The notes below the pieces were generated by a model. It worked only from the letters and a program-made list of their open reading frames with translations, made no database searches and was not told the origin of the DNA. A DNA stretch of 26,594 nucleotides from Coriobacteriaceae bacterium AF45-21 (GTDB lineage Bacteria > Actinomycetota > Coriobacteriia > Coriobacteriales > Coriobacteriaceae): contig JAQCYU010000030.1 in NCBI GenBank assembly GCA_027682925.1, positions 1 to 26,594 of the forward strand, given 5' to 3'. This document shows, one piece after another, positions 7,695 to 16,397 of the stretch. Numbering within the stretch: position 1 is the stretch's first letter; each line of letters starts with the position of its first letter. The position numbers and the translations under genes were made by a program.

Positions 7695-7857
7695 GGGTGG
7701 GGTTTCGGAAAATGCGTCCCGGAATTTGCCTTTGGAATGGGATGCGGTTTCCCGTTGAGGGTCTTGGCGGAAAGTGCGACCCGGAATTTGTGATCGGAGT
7801 GGGATGTGGTTTCCCGACGGGGGCACAAGCGGAAGCCGTATCCCACTCCGGACGTGA
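7672..7857 (+). repeat. 62-bp tandem repeat, three imperfect units
   Basis: Units start at 7672, 7734 and 7796, exactly 62 bases apart, each with GGA-TGGGATG followed by TTTCC, and in units 1 and 2 CGGAAA, a GCG-CCCGGAATTTG block and a GGA. The third unit keeps the first half and diverges in the second. No reading frame, start site or coding bias makes it look like a gene. Confidence 0.75.
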
Positions 7858-7865
7858 ATTCTGGG
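7780..7865 (+). repeat. Long imperfect hairpin ending the tandem repeat
   Basis: Bases 7780-7814 pair with 7831-7865 around a 16-base loop. Of 35 positions, 26 are Watson-Crick pairs, eight are G-U pairs when read as a plus-strand RNA, and only one (A-A) is unpaired. Read as a minus-strand RNA the eight G-U pairs would become A-C mismatches. Confidence 0.65.
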
Positions 7866-7971
7866 ACACGGTTCTCAGAGGGTTATGGGCTGCGAACTAG
7901 ATGGGGCTGTCATAAAACTCCAGTAAAAGGGGTCGGAAATAAAGGGCACTTCCAGCAATTTGTTTTAATGT

Positions 7972-7980
7972 GGGGGGGGG
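7972..7980 (+). repeat. Run of nine G in AT-rich intergenic DNA
   Basis: A homopolymer of nine G sits in a stretch (about 7880-8280) that is clearly more AT-rich than its surroundings and has no gene. It lies 144 bases upstream of the -35 box of the proposed SipW-operon promoter. Apart from this tract and that promoter I see nothing else in 7866-8280. Confidence 0.85.
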
Positions 7981-8123
7981 TACCATTATTTTAGTTCCGC
8001 AAAAAATCGATCCCTCTATGGGGAAGTTGCGTAGGGGGTTAGTCACAGATATTGGATAAAGCAGACCAATTTGGGGATAAATGACCACTTACGCCAAAAT
8101 AAGTAGCATTTAGCGACAAAACA

Positions 8124-8152
8124 TTGAAAAATGTGTAGCACATCGCTATGTT
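8124..8152 (+). promoter_or_regulatory. Candidate promoter of the SipW operon
   Basis: TTGAAA (8124-8129), a 17-base spacer and TATGTT (8147-8152) fit the sigma-70 consensus at five and four of six positions. A start near 8160 would give a leader of about 120 bases before the peptidase gene. ACAT and ATGT around the -35 box form a small dyad. Confidence 0.5.
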
Positions 8153-8280
8153 TTTCTTACGAAAAGATTCCAAATTGGCTTATTTCGGACTCGCTATTCA
8201 AGCGCCTTGCGGTTTCTGCTGAAACTTGCTGACCCTTGGATTGGTCGAATTAAGGCCTCGATGGGGATGAATTACTTATT

Positions 8281-8838
8281 ATGGCGGCGCGCGGACTCAA
8301 ACGATTTATTGCGCTTCTTAGTAGCTTGGTGCTTGTACTCGTCATGGCCCTTGCCGTCGTTTCTTTTGTTCCTCGTGCATTTGGATACATGCCTTTTGCT
8401 GTGCTCTCGGGCTCTATGGAACCCGAGCTTCCCGTTGGCTCCATGGTGTTTGTTCGCCAGGTTGAGCCAACGGATATTGCCGTGGGCGACAATGCAACGT
8501 TTTACCGATCGGACGGCGCCGTGGTGACGCACCAGGTGTACGAGGTCGACCCTGTGGCGCAGATGATCGGCACGCAGGGAATTGCGAACAAAAATGCAGA
8601 TGGAAGCATCATGCACGATGCCGAGCAGACACCTTTTTCGCGCGTGATCGGCACTGTCTCTTTTTGTGTCCCTTACCTGGGCTTCGTTAACGCATATTGC
8701 ACGACGATGCCCGGTTTGCTTGTTGTGGTGGCCGTTCTGGCGCTGCTGGTCGCGGCGTCGATTGTGCTCGATCGGATGGTTCCCGACGAGCCTGCGGACA
8801 AGCATGCCCGCGCGCATGCGAGGGGGCGGCGTCCATAG
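8281..8838 (+). CDS. sipW: SipW-type (ER-type) signal peptidase I
   Basis: A 185-residue membrane peptidase that would cut signal peptides of a dedicated set of secreted proteins. It has an N-terminal membrane helix (about residues 8-30), the catalytic motif SGSMEPELPVGS with Ser45, and a His (His84, in VVTHQVYE) where ordinary bacterial type I peptidases have Lys. GTQGIANKNAD carries the conserved Asp of the ER/archaeal/SipW class (Asp106). A second membrane helix (about 143-165) is near the basic C-terminus. Ser/His chemistry and two helices mark SipW of Bacillus, which matures TasA and TapA. The next gene begins 70 bases downstream and encodes a protein with a SipW-type signal peptide. The ribosome binding site is weak (GGGGATGA). 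Confidence 0.9.
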   Translation: MAARGLKRFIALLSSLVLVLVMALAVVSFVPRAFGYMPFAVLSGSMEPELPVGSMVFVRQVEPTDIAVGDNATFYRSDGAVVTHQVYEVDPVAQMIGTQGIANKNADGSIMHDAEQTPFSRVIGTVSFCVPYLGFVNAYCTTMPGLLVVVAVLALLVAASIVLDRMVPDEPADKHARAHARGRRP

Positions 8839-8908
8839 CGGCAGGGAGAGGTGTCGGCGGCGGCAAGGGCCGTTGCCGGGGAAGTCGGTTTTCGAAAGGA
8901 AGAGAACG

Positions 8909-9616
8909 ATGGAAAACAAGAAGAAAAAACGCTACGGCATCGTTGCCGCCCTGCTGCTGCTGGTACTGGCTGCCGGCGTGGGCACCTATGCCTGGCTGAC
9001 GGCTACGCAGTCGCTGGAGAACGTGTTTACGGTGGGTAGCTTTGGTCCCACGGAGAACAAACCGGATCCGACCGACCCCGAGAAGCCGGACCCCAGTAAA
9101 CCGAATACTGGCAAGGCCTACCTGTTCGAGACCAAGTGGGTCGACGACTCCAAGATCGTTCCCGGCGCAACTGCCGATAAGAACCCCAACGTTGGCATCA
9201 AGAAGGGCTCCGATGACGCCTACGTGTTTATCTATGTGAAGAACGCCATGGTCAAGGAGGGCACCGATCCCGCGGACACCCCGTACTTCACGCTCCATAA
9301 CAACTGGAAGCCGGTCGATGGTGAGGTGTCCACTTCCGCCGACGGCAAGTATCTGAGCGGCCTGTTCATGTACGCCAAGGGCGCCACGAGCGGTCCCGCC
9401 GTTCTAGGCGCCAAGAGCGCTGCTGCGGACGTCTACACCGGCGAGCTCTTTAGTAAGGTTATGTTCCCTAGCACGCTGAAGGGCTCCATGGTCGCCGACG
9501 CTCCCAAGATGACGGTTTCCGCCTACATCTTCGGCGCCGACCAGAAGGGCGAGGAAGCTACTCCTGCCGCCAACGCCGTTGCTCAGGCCAAGGATTGGGC
9601 TAACGGCCTGAAGTAA
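8909..9616 (+). CDS. TasA/camelysin-like secreted protein 1
   Basis: A 235-residue exported protein. The basic start (MENKKKKRYG), hydrophobic helix and G-T-Y-A-W-L-T motif form the special signal peptide recognised by SipW-type peptidases. A Pro/Asp/Lys-rich linker (about residues 48-66) precedes a globular beta-rich domain that ends with VSAYIFGADQ and an A-K-D-W motif, as in the TasA/camelysin group. TasA itself forms biofilm fibres and camelysin is a surface metalloprotease-like protein; I cannot say which role applies. The ATG at 8909 has a GAAAGGAAG site, and longer in-frame starts upstream would overlap sipW. Being first and followed by a strong hairpin, it is the candidate major subunit. 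Confidence 0.8.
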   Translation: MENKKKKRYGIVAALLLLVLAAGVGTYAWLTATQSLENVFTVGSFGPTENKPDPTDPEKPDPSKPNTGKAYLFETKWVDDSKIVPGATADKNPNVGIKKGSDDAYVFIYVKNAMVKEGTDPADTPYFTLHNNWKPVDGEVSTSADGKYLSGLFMYAKGATSGPAVLGAKSAAADVYTGELFSKVMFPSTLKGSMVADAPKMTVSAYIFGADQKGEEATPAANAVAQAKDWANGLK

Positions 9617-9629
9617 TCCCACCCCCTCC

Positions 9630-9680
9630 ACCGAGATCCCGACCCGCTCCCCATCCCCATTTTCGGGTCGGGATCTCGGT
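9630..9680 (+). terminator. Strong hairpin between TasA-like genes 1 and 2
   Basis: ACCGAGATCCCGACCCG pairs perfectly with CGGGTCGGGATCTCGGT (17 bp) around a 17-base loop ending in TTTT. No proper T-run follows (TCCCCCTTTG), so it may be a partial terminator or an RNA-stabilising stem inside the operon rather than its end. Confidence 0.55.
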
Positions 9681-9709
9681 CCCCCTTTGATCGACGATTG
9701 GCGAACGTA

Positions 9710-10356
9710 ATGCTCAACAATCTTTCCGACAATCAGAAACGCACCTTGGCGCTTGCCGCGATTGCGCTGTTGGCCCTGGCGTGCCTGTGTGGCACGCTGG
9801 CTTTTACAGTTGATATGGTTCCGGCGAACAACGTCCTATCGTTTGGCAGCGTGAAGGTACGAGTCTGCGAATACACCTAAACGAGCGGGGCGAGGAGATT
9901 CCGTTTGAGGCCAACGAGCACGGGGACTATCCCGACACCAAGGCCGGGGGCTCTGACATCAGCCGCATCGTGCGCGTGGAGAACGTCGGCGCGCAGCCTG
10001 AGTACGTTCGCGCGCGCCTGCGTATGGTATCGGTGGCGCCCGACGGTTCGAGCGCGGATGCCTCGGGCAACGTTGCGTTTAACGTAAACGCGGGCGAGGG
10101 GTCCCCGTGGATCGATGGCGGCGACGGGTGGTACTACTACCGCGGATTGGCTGGACGTGGCGGCGTGCTTGACCCCGGCTCCATGACGGAAAGCCTCATG
10201 GACTCGCTGCGATTTGTGGGCGACTACCACGATGCCGCGCGCGGCGGCTCATACAGGCTCGATATCGACGTCCAGGCCGTGCAGGCCAAAAACCAGCAGG
10301 CAAACGATACCGTCCTCGACGTGCTCGACGTCGTGGGCTGGCCGGAGGCGAACTAG
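9710..10356 (+). pseudogene. TasA/camelysin-like secreted protein 2 (frameshifted)
   Basis: The first frame gives a membrane helix and a C-G-T-L-A-F-T motif (SipW-type signal peptide) and runs to a stop at 9878-9880. The rest, with N-V-G-A-Q-P-E-Y-V-R-A and the ending DIDVQAVQA...A...VVGW, lies one frame over. Adding one C to the CC at 9876-9877 joins them (...EYTLNERGEE...) into about 215 residues. The conserved pattern aligns with TasA-like protein 3 (NTGTAPAYIRA, DISTQAVQA...AWG). It starts at ATG 9710 or TTG 9698; neither has a clear ribosome binding site, so translation may depend on coupling or on the hairpin upstream. It ends three bases before the giant surface protein gene. Confidence 0.75.
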
Positions 10357-10359
10357 CCC

Positions 10360-13300
10360 ATGGAGATTAAGAACATGAACCGAGGCGTGCTCGGCAGGCT
10401 GATCGCTGTGGTGGCAATCGCCCTTTGCTGCGTTGTAGCGCTGCCGGCGGCAGCGTATGCCGAGGATGTGCCCGAGGACAAGACCGAATTCCATATCACA
10501 AACAGGAACGACTTCCTGGCGTGTGTCGCGCTGTCGCGACAGCGCGACACGTCGCAGTGGCGCGTCTATCTCGATAACGATATCGTTCTTAACGATGATG
10601 ATATGAGCGCCATTGTTGAGGATACGGTCAAGCACCTCTCCTTTGGCAACAAAGAACATCCCTTTAAGGGCGTCTTTGACGGTCAAAACCATACCGTGAA
10701 GGGCCTGAACTACGAGAATAAGGTCTTGGATCCCGAGCGCGATACGGGCTTTTTTGCCGAGACCGATGGCGCCACCATTAAGAACTTCCTGGTCAAGGAT
10801 GCCAACATTTGGGCTGACTTCCGCGGCGGCATTATCGTGGGCAGGGCGATCAACACCCACTTCGAAAACGTTATGGTCATGGAGAGCACCCTGCACGTTA
10901 CGTGTGCCAACAACATGCTCAATGTGATTACCAATGCGGGTTTTGAGGGGGGCCTGATTGCTGGCGAGCTCGATGGTTGCACCCTCTACAACTGCGAGGT
11001 CCGTGGTGGCCGCGCCGTTAACAACACGACTTCGGGCGTACAGGCAATCGGTGGCGAGGGCCTGTATATGGCGGCGTTTGCCGGCTACGTTAAGAACTCG
11101 ACCATCGAGTATTGCCGCGTGACGCCTACGCGCAACGAGGATGGCTCGATTGCCGAGAAGGGCATGACCGACGTTACCAATAAATACGATGTGGCCATTG
11201 GCGCCCTGGGCGGCAACAACGTGTACGCCTCGGGTTTTGTGGGCTGCATGGCAGAAGGCGCTAAAGTCATTGACTGCTTTTCAACGGCGAAATGCTATAG
11301 CTATGCTGCTTCTTACGTGGGCGTTGTCTCCGTAACGCGCGCTTGGACGGGCGGTCTTGCAGGCCGCATCTTGTCTAAGAGCGGTAATGAAATCACTCGC
11401 AGCCATTTCGCCGGCGATTTGAGCTCGCGCCAGTACAACCCCATCGCCGTGATCCCCATTATTCAAAACGACGTGAACCTGGGCGGTATTGCTGCACGCG
11501 CTAATGCGGGTGATGCGACTATCACTGATTGCTACTTCAAGCCCAGTGTCAGCCTATCCGGGTTTAGTCAGGGTACGGCAGCCAAGAAGAAGATTTACGC
11601 CCTTGCGGGTGATGGCACGGTATCCGGTGCCGGATTCGGTCCCTGGGACGACGAACGCTACGTCACACGTGAGCTGTGGGAGCAGCATGATTACGACTTC
11701 TGTGCCGGCACCATGCGCTCGACTGCTAACGATGCGTATCTGAATGACTCACACTCCAATGAGTGGGCGATGGACTACAAACTGAATATTCCCGTGCATG
11801 GCCAGAGCGTTAAGGCGACGATTGATTTTCCCGGTGCAGGCATCGCGACCATCGAGGCAACCAAACTCGGTATTGATCAGGCGACCTCGGATCCGTATAC
11901 CTTTGCCGTGAGTGCCGTGCTGGCGGGAACGGCCCAGGGCTTGGCCCAGGGCGATACGTCGGTAACGTTTAAGCAGGATACCTCCGCAAAGCCTGAGGGG
12001 CTGAGCGAGGAGAACGGCGGCTACCGTTTTATGGGCTGGTTCCGCGAGCCCGATGTGCAAGTGAATCGAATTGGACAAGACAACAGCTGGTTTGACGGCA
12101 AGACCGATGCCGATGCTGTGGCTGCTGGCAAGCAGGTCCAGAAGAGCGAGTTGCACGACGAAACGTCAACCTATACTGCCGATAACGCGAAAGGGGCCAA
12201 GGCTTTTGAGGGCAATGACCTGTTTATCGCTTCGTACGAGGCACAGGTGCTGTTCTATAACGTCAAGGGCGAAACGCTCGATTGGCAGAGCGGTGCTGCG
12301 CACGACAGGTCGACGGATTGGTACCGCTACGGCGTGGGTTTGACGCCCGCTGCCCCCGCGGATCGCGGCAACTTGAAGCCTACCGCGACATTTATCGGCT
12401 GGACCACGCAGCCTAGCAGCGAGGCGGGGATGAATGGTGGCTATGCCGCCATCACCTCGACTCAGTTAGCCGAGCTTAAAAATCAGGGAGCTTTTTATCC
12501 TGCGGGTAGCGAGATCACGGTTGTCCGTCCTACCGACTTCTACCCGGTGTACAGCGACTACGTGTCGAACATCATAACGGTGTTCGAGGGCAATGAGCGG
12601 GACACAACCGACGATAAGACTCTGCGCGACGGTGTGGGCAAAACCAATGTCGACGTCCAGACTACCGAGGACGGCACCAGCGTCTACACGGTACAGGTGT
12701 GCAACACGGAAGGTACGCCCCTGTCCAATGGCGGCAAGCTGCCCGATGGCTATCGCTTCTTGGGTTGGTATGAAAACAAGGGGACCGAGGATGCTCCGCT
12801 CGAGGTGCGCGTAAGCCGCGACCCCAGCTACACACTCCCTGCCGATGTCGATCTAACTGTGCCACATACCTACATCGCCCGCTTTGAGTACCGAGTGGAT
12901 TATTACGTTCGGGCTTATACCAACCATGAGTTTACGGACAGCAAGCTACTTTGTTCCGTTTGGAATCGCTATCAAACGCCCTTTGAGGAAAACGTCGGTA
13001 GTACCTTCGTGCGTGAAAACGTCGTCCACTGGGGTCCGGAGCATGTTGACCACGGCATAAAGGATAGTTATGACGGAACGTGTGAGACGCGCTACACGAC
13101 GAAAACCCTTGTCGTGAGTCCCCTTAACGCGTACTCGCACAACGTTAAAAACGATACGGGAGCCGATACTCTAAAAAACCTCTATGCCGATACTGATTTT
13201 CCAGGCGCTGCAACGCTAAGCGATACTTGGACTTCGGCTTCGCTGAACGTAACGGCCAAACTGGTGAATGATCGCTATCGCCTGAATTTCTGGACGCTTG

Positions 13301-14271
13301 AGCGCGATGGTGAATATTGGACATATGTGAAAAATCCCATCGAGAGCATAGTGCGTACAGATAAGAAGTACTACGTTCGTGCGATGATTACCACGGACGT
13401 TAATTTCTACAACAAGGGCGATAATGTCGTGAGGACTGCCACGCGGCGCTATGAGAGTAACTTGCTGCAGACCAAGGTGAACGGGGCGGATCCGACGTTC
13501 ACGTATTACTACCCGCATGTTAATAAGTCGGTTAAAGTGGCCGAAAAACCAGAAGATGGTGAGAAGGGATCGTATGAGAGCCCCCTGACCCTCGAAGCTT
13601 CCCCGACCGATGCCGACATGGCCGTGCCGGGCTATAAGTTCCTGGGCTGGATTTCGACCGCCGAGGTCAAGAAGGATTCTGCCGTCTGGAAATATATCTA
13701 TGATGTCGCCAACGACCCCTATGTGACGAGCGATCCGGAAAAGGCGGCGCCATACTTGGCGACGGATGACTCCAAGGTCACCCAGTGTCAGGATGCCTAT
13801 CCCGTCTACGCAAAGTTCGACGTCAACTACACCACCAACCTGCACCGCGCCGGTTTTAATGGCACTTCCGAGGTGAATGTTCCTAGGTATGACATCACCC
13901 CTAATCTCAATGCGGACACCGATCCCGCCGCGGCAACGGTGACTCCTGATATCGAAACGACGGTATACAAGTCAGGCGGCGAGCGATACAAGCTGAATAA
14001 GGTCGAAATCGAACTCCCGAACGGTGAGGTTAAGGAGCTCGAATCTGACGGCAATAACTCGTATACCTATCCGGTGGAGCCGGGCAAGCCTTACACGTTT
14101 GTGGCCTACTACACGCCCATTGCGGTGGTGTATCACCTGAACGACACCGATATCGATGGCAAGCTCGCGCAGGAGGGCAATACGCTCGGCAGCCTTAAGG
14201 ATGGCATGCCGCTGCGACGTATAACGTTGGCGACATCGATGCTGCAACGAACGCATACAATGCCTTCGTAG
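10360..14271 (+). CDS. Giant beta-helix / InlB-repeat surface protein, N-terminal part
   Basis: First 1,303 codons of a protein of about 1,820 residues once the deletion at CC 14209-14210 is repaired (...GMPAATYNVGD...). A signal peptide ends at AYA-ED (about residue 34). Residues about 100-380 carry repeated GG-I/L-G-turn patterns with short beta strands (GGIIVGRAI, GGLIAGELDG, GGLAGRIL), fitting a right-handed beta-helix of the GLUG/pectate-lyase style. After that come Listeria-Bacteroides (InlB B) repeats, recognised by YRFMGWF, ATFIGWTT, YRFLGWYE and YKFLGWIS at roughly 100-250 residue spacing. Such proteins are adhesins or matrix components outside the cell. Start is ATG 10360 or ATG 10375; the second has GGAG at a better distance. 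It sits in the SipW operon. Confidence 0.85.
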   Translation: MEIKNMNRGVLGRLIAVVAIALCCVVALPAAAYAEDVPEDKTEFHITNRNDFLACVALSRQRDTSQWRVYLDNDIVLNDDDMSAIVEDTVKHLSFGNKEHPFKGVFDGQNHTVKGLNYENKVLDPERDTGFFAETDGATIKNFLVKDANIWADFRGGIIVGRAINTHFENVMVMESTLHVTCANNMLNVITNAGFEGGLIAGELDGCTLYNCEVRGGRAVNNTTSGVQAIGGEGLYMAAFAGYVKNSTIEYCRVTPTRNEDGSIAEKGMTDVTNKYDVAIGALGGNNVYASGFVGCMAEGAKVIDCFSTAKCYSYAASYVGVVSVTRAWTGGLAGRILSKSGNEITRSHFAGDLSSRQYNPIAVIPIIQNDVNLGGIAARANAGDATITDCYFKPSVSLSGFSQGTAAKKKIYALAGDGTVSGAGFGPWDDERYVTRELWEQHDYDFCAGTMRSTANDAYLNDSHSNEWAMDYKLNIPVHGQSVKATIDFPGAGIATIEATKLGIDQATSDPYTFAVSAVLAGTAQGLAQGDTSVTFKQDTSAKPEGLSEENGGYRFMGWFREPDVQVNRIGQDNSWFDGKTDADAVAAGKQVQKSELHDETSTYTADNAKGAKAFEGNDLFIASYEAQVLFYNVKGETLDWQSGAAHDRSTDWYRYGVGLTPAAPADRGNLKPTATFIGWTTQPSSEAGMNGGYAAITSTQLAELKNQGAFYPAGSEITVVRPTDFYPVYSDYVSNIITVFEGNERDTTDDKTLRDGVGKTNVDVQTTEDGTSVYTVQVCNTEGTPLSNGGKLPDGYRFLGWYENKGTEDAPLEVRVSRDPSYTLPADVDLTVPHTYIARFEYRVDYYVRAYTNHEFTDSKLLCSVWNRYQTPFEENVGSTFVRENVVHWGPEHVDHGIKDSYDGTCETRYTTKTLVVSPLNAYSHNVKNDTGADTLKNLYADTDFPGAATLSDTWTSASLNVTAKLVNDRYRLNFWTLERDGEYWTYVKNPIESIVRTDKKYYVRAMITTDVNFYNKGDNVVRTATRRYESNLLQTKVNGADPTFTYYYPHVNKSVKVAEKPEDGEKGSYESPLTLEASPTDADMAVPGYKFLGWISTAEVKKDSAVWKYIYDVANDPYVTSDPEKAAPYLATDDSKVTQCQDAYPVYAKFDVNYTTNLHRAGFNGTSEVNVPRYDITPNLNADTDPAAATVTPDIETTVYKSGGERYKLNKVEIELPNGEVKELESDGNNSYTYPVEPGKPYTFVAYYTPIAVVYHLNDTDIDGKLAQEGNTLGSLKDGMPLRRITLATSMLQRTHTMPS

Positions 14272-15821
14272 GCTGGACGGAAACTAAACCGGCATCCGGC
14301 AACGGTTATGTCGTTTGGTCGGACGGCCTACCCATGGTGAATACAAACACTGTGGTTAACGCCCCCATGGAGCTGTACCCGGTCTACCGTGCCAGCGCGG
14401 TAATTGTCCAATCGAGTATCGATGCCAATCTGGATAACCCCGATTCTGTGCGTTCTCTTTCGCGCACCGACTCTGGCGATCAAATTTCGCTGGAAGTAAG
14501 AGCTACAGCTGAGGTTGTCGGCAAGGATGGCACCAAGTACGACTTTGTCGGCTGGTCGCGTGACTACGAACCCGATGGCAAATACACTCTGTTGACCGAT
14601 GACGAGAAGTATCCCCTCGAGGGCAGCGAGCCCTTTGAGAGCGTGACCTACACCGCGGTGTATAAGATCGCGCCGTATAAGGTGCGCTATCACGGTGTCG
14701 ACGGGTCGGTCGTCTTTACGGCGACGGTCGACTCGGACGGCGAGCGAGCGACGGGCGCCGGCTTTGTCCATAACGTCGATGTTCCCAAGGTGGATGAGAG
14801 CGGCAACCCGGTCTATGACAAAAACGGCAATCCCGAGATGGAGAAAAAGTCCGTGGCATACGACCCGGACGCCCACTCCAAGATCGTCGCGCTGCTCGAT
14901 GAACAGACGGCTACTAGCGGTGGCGTGCGCGAACTCTTCCTGGAGTGGCGATATGTGCCTGCCGTTGGCGCTCCGAAGTCTTGGGATGAGTTTAAGGGCG
15001 AGCCGGTCAAGGGAGACATGGACCTGTATCCCGTGACGTATCGAGTGGCCGCCAACGATACGTCCGATACCGAGAGACCCGTAGCCATGACCGCGCAGCT
15101 TAAGTGGCTGCTCGATCCCACCGCTGGCAACACAGTCGACAACAACGCCGATGAGGCGCCGTTTAAGGCCTGCTTCGCCGAGCCGTTTATGGGGACGCAG
15201 CTGACTGTTACCGTTAAGCGGGCGAGCTACGGTCCTGGTGCGTCCATGTCGGAGGAACCCGTTAACGACCAGTATGTCTCGCTCTACAGCTTGGGCTCGG
15301 GTAACGGTTCGTTCGACTTGACCAACCGCCTGGAGTCCAAGAAGACGGGCGAAGGGGGGCAGGCTCCTGGCAATGCCGTGTTCGACTTCGCCAAGACCCA
15401 TGCGCTGACGATCGTCAAAAAGACCACCGATGCCAGCGCCATGGGACAGACGTTCCGCTTTAAGGTGACGAAGACGGCGGAGGGAGCCTCTCCCGAGACG
15501 CGCGTGGCCGAGGTGAAGGTCGATAAGCGGCAGCAGGAAAACGGTGAGACCTGGTATGTCGGCAGCGTGCAGCTCGCCGCTCCGGCGGGCATCTATACCG
15601 TCGAGGAAGACACGGCTTGGGCATGGCGCTACGAGGGCGAGCTGAGTACGCCGGGCAAGGCGCCCGGCAAATCTGCCGAGCTGACGATTTCGTCTGCATC
15701 GAGCGCGAACGATGCCACGTTCACCTGCACGAACACGCGTGTGAACGACAAATGGATCGACGGCAGCGATCGTGCCCATAACGTTTGGAGCAACGGCAAC
15801 GTAGCAAAGAAGGAGGATTAG
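14211..15821 (+). CDS. Giant surface protein, C-terminal part (same gene, other frame)
   Basis: Continuation of the gene at 10360 after the one-base deletion. An open stretch starts right after the break and reads AATYNVGD, then NAFVGWTE and YDFVGWSR, two more InlB-type repeats. From about 15395 a domain beginning HALTIVKKT and ending FTCTNTR looks like the prealbumin-like fold of Gram-positive pilin and SpaA-type domains. The last ~25 residues are polar (ending NVAKKED): there is no LPXTG-like signal and no membrane helix, so the protein is secreted and must be held by partners. The first ATG in this frame, 14334, is unlikely to be a true start. The stop (15819-15821) overlaps the AAGGAGG site of the next gene, so translation is coupled. 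Confidence 0.8.
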   Translation, partial: AATYNVGDIDAATNAYNAFVGWTETKPASGNGYVVWSDGLPMVNTNTVVNAPMELYPVYRASAVIVQSSIDANLDNPDSVRSLSRTDSGDQISLEVRATAEVVGKDGTKYDFVGWSRDYEPDGKYTLLTDDEKYPLEGSEPFESVTYTAVYKIAPYKVRYHGVDGSVVFTATVDSDGERATGAGFVHNVDVPKVDESGNPVYDKNGNPEMEKKSVAYDPDAHSKIVALLDEQTATSGGVRELFLEWRYVPAVGAPKSWDEFKGEPVKGDMDLYPVTYRVAANDTSDTERPVAMTAQLKWLLDPTAGNTVDNNADEAPFKACFAEPFMGTQLTVTVKRASYGPGASMSEEPVNDQYVSLYSLGSGNGSFDLTNRLESKKTGEGGQAPGNAVFDFAKTHALTIVKKTTDASAMGQTFRFKVTKTAEGASPETRVAEVKVDKRQQENGETWYVGSVQLAAPAGIYTVEEDTAWAWRYEGELSTPGKAPGKSAELTISSASSANDATFTCTNTRVNDKWIDGSDRAHNVWSNGNVAKKED

Positions 15822-15822
15822 C

Positions 15823-16395
15823 ATGTCCAAGCGCAAGCGCATCATCGCCTTGCTGGTGGGGGTTATCCTCTTGGCCGGTACGGCAGGCACGCTGGCCTGG
15901 CTTTCGGTTACGGGCGTGCTGGTCAACCAGTTCGGCATCGGATCGGTGACGCCATCGGTTCAGGAAACGCTCAACGGCAAAGTGAAAAGCGATGTCAAGG
16001 CGAAGAACACGGGTACTGCGCCCGCCTATATTCGTGCTGCAGTGGATATCTACTGGCAAGATGCGACGAGCGGCGCTCGCCTGTGGGATGAGCCGCAAGC
16101 TGACTCGGACTACGAGATTGCGTGGAGCGTGGCTGATGCCTCGGGCGCGAACTCGGCTTCTAGCTGGGTTAAGTCGAGCGACGGGTTCTATTACTGGACG
16201 TCGCCCGTTGCTCCCGGCGGTGAAACCGGCATGCTCATTAATAGAGTAACCGAGCTCAAGGCAACCGAAGGTCGCGATCTTGTCGTGGATATCTCCACTC
16301 AGGCGGTCCAGGCGACGCCCGATGAGGCCGTGCACGATGCATGGGGTTGCTCGGTCAAGAATGGCGTGCTGGTGCCGCCGCATGGAGGTGCGTAA
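15823..16395 (+). CDS. TasA/camelysin-like secreted protein 3
   Basis: A 190-residue exported protein. MSKRKR, a hydrophobic helix and G-T-L-A-W-L-S form a SipW-type signal peptide. The mature part has the KNTGTAPAYIRA strand, a Trp-rich middle (GFYYWTSPVAPGG) and the ending DISTQAVQA...DAWG shared with protein 2 of the cluster. AAGGAGG ends about seven bases before the ATG, and the gene starts one base after the previous stop. In the cluster it could be a minor subunit, a tip or an anchor of the presumed fibre. No catalytic residues are evident. Confidence 0.85.
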   Translation: MSKRKRIIALLVGVILLAGTAGTLAWLSVTGVLVNQFGIGSVTPSVQETLNGKVKSDVKAKNTGTAPAYIRAAVDIYWQDATSGARLWDEPQADSDYEIAWSVADASGANSASSWVKSSDGFYYWTSPVAPGGETGMLINRVTELKATEGRDLVVDISTQAVQATPDEAVHDAWGCSVKNGVLVPPHGGA

Positions 16396-16397
16396 GT

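Noticed and set aside
7672..7857. CRISPR array
   Set aside because: The units are 62 bp, imperfect along their whole length and directly adjacent, with no short constant repeat and unique spacers.
14328..15938. Minus-strand open frame of over 500 codons opposite the giant surface protein
   Set aside because: Antisense shadow of a gene with recognisable repeats and a coupled downstream ribosome binding site.
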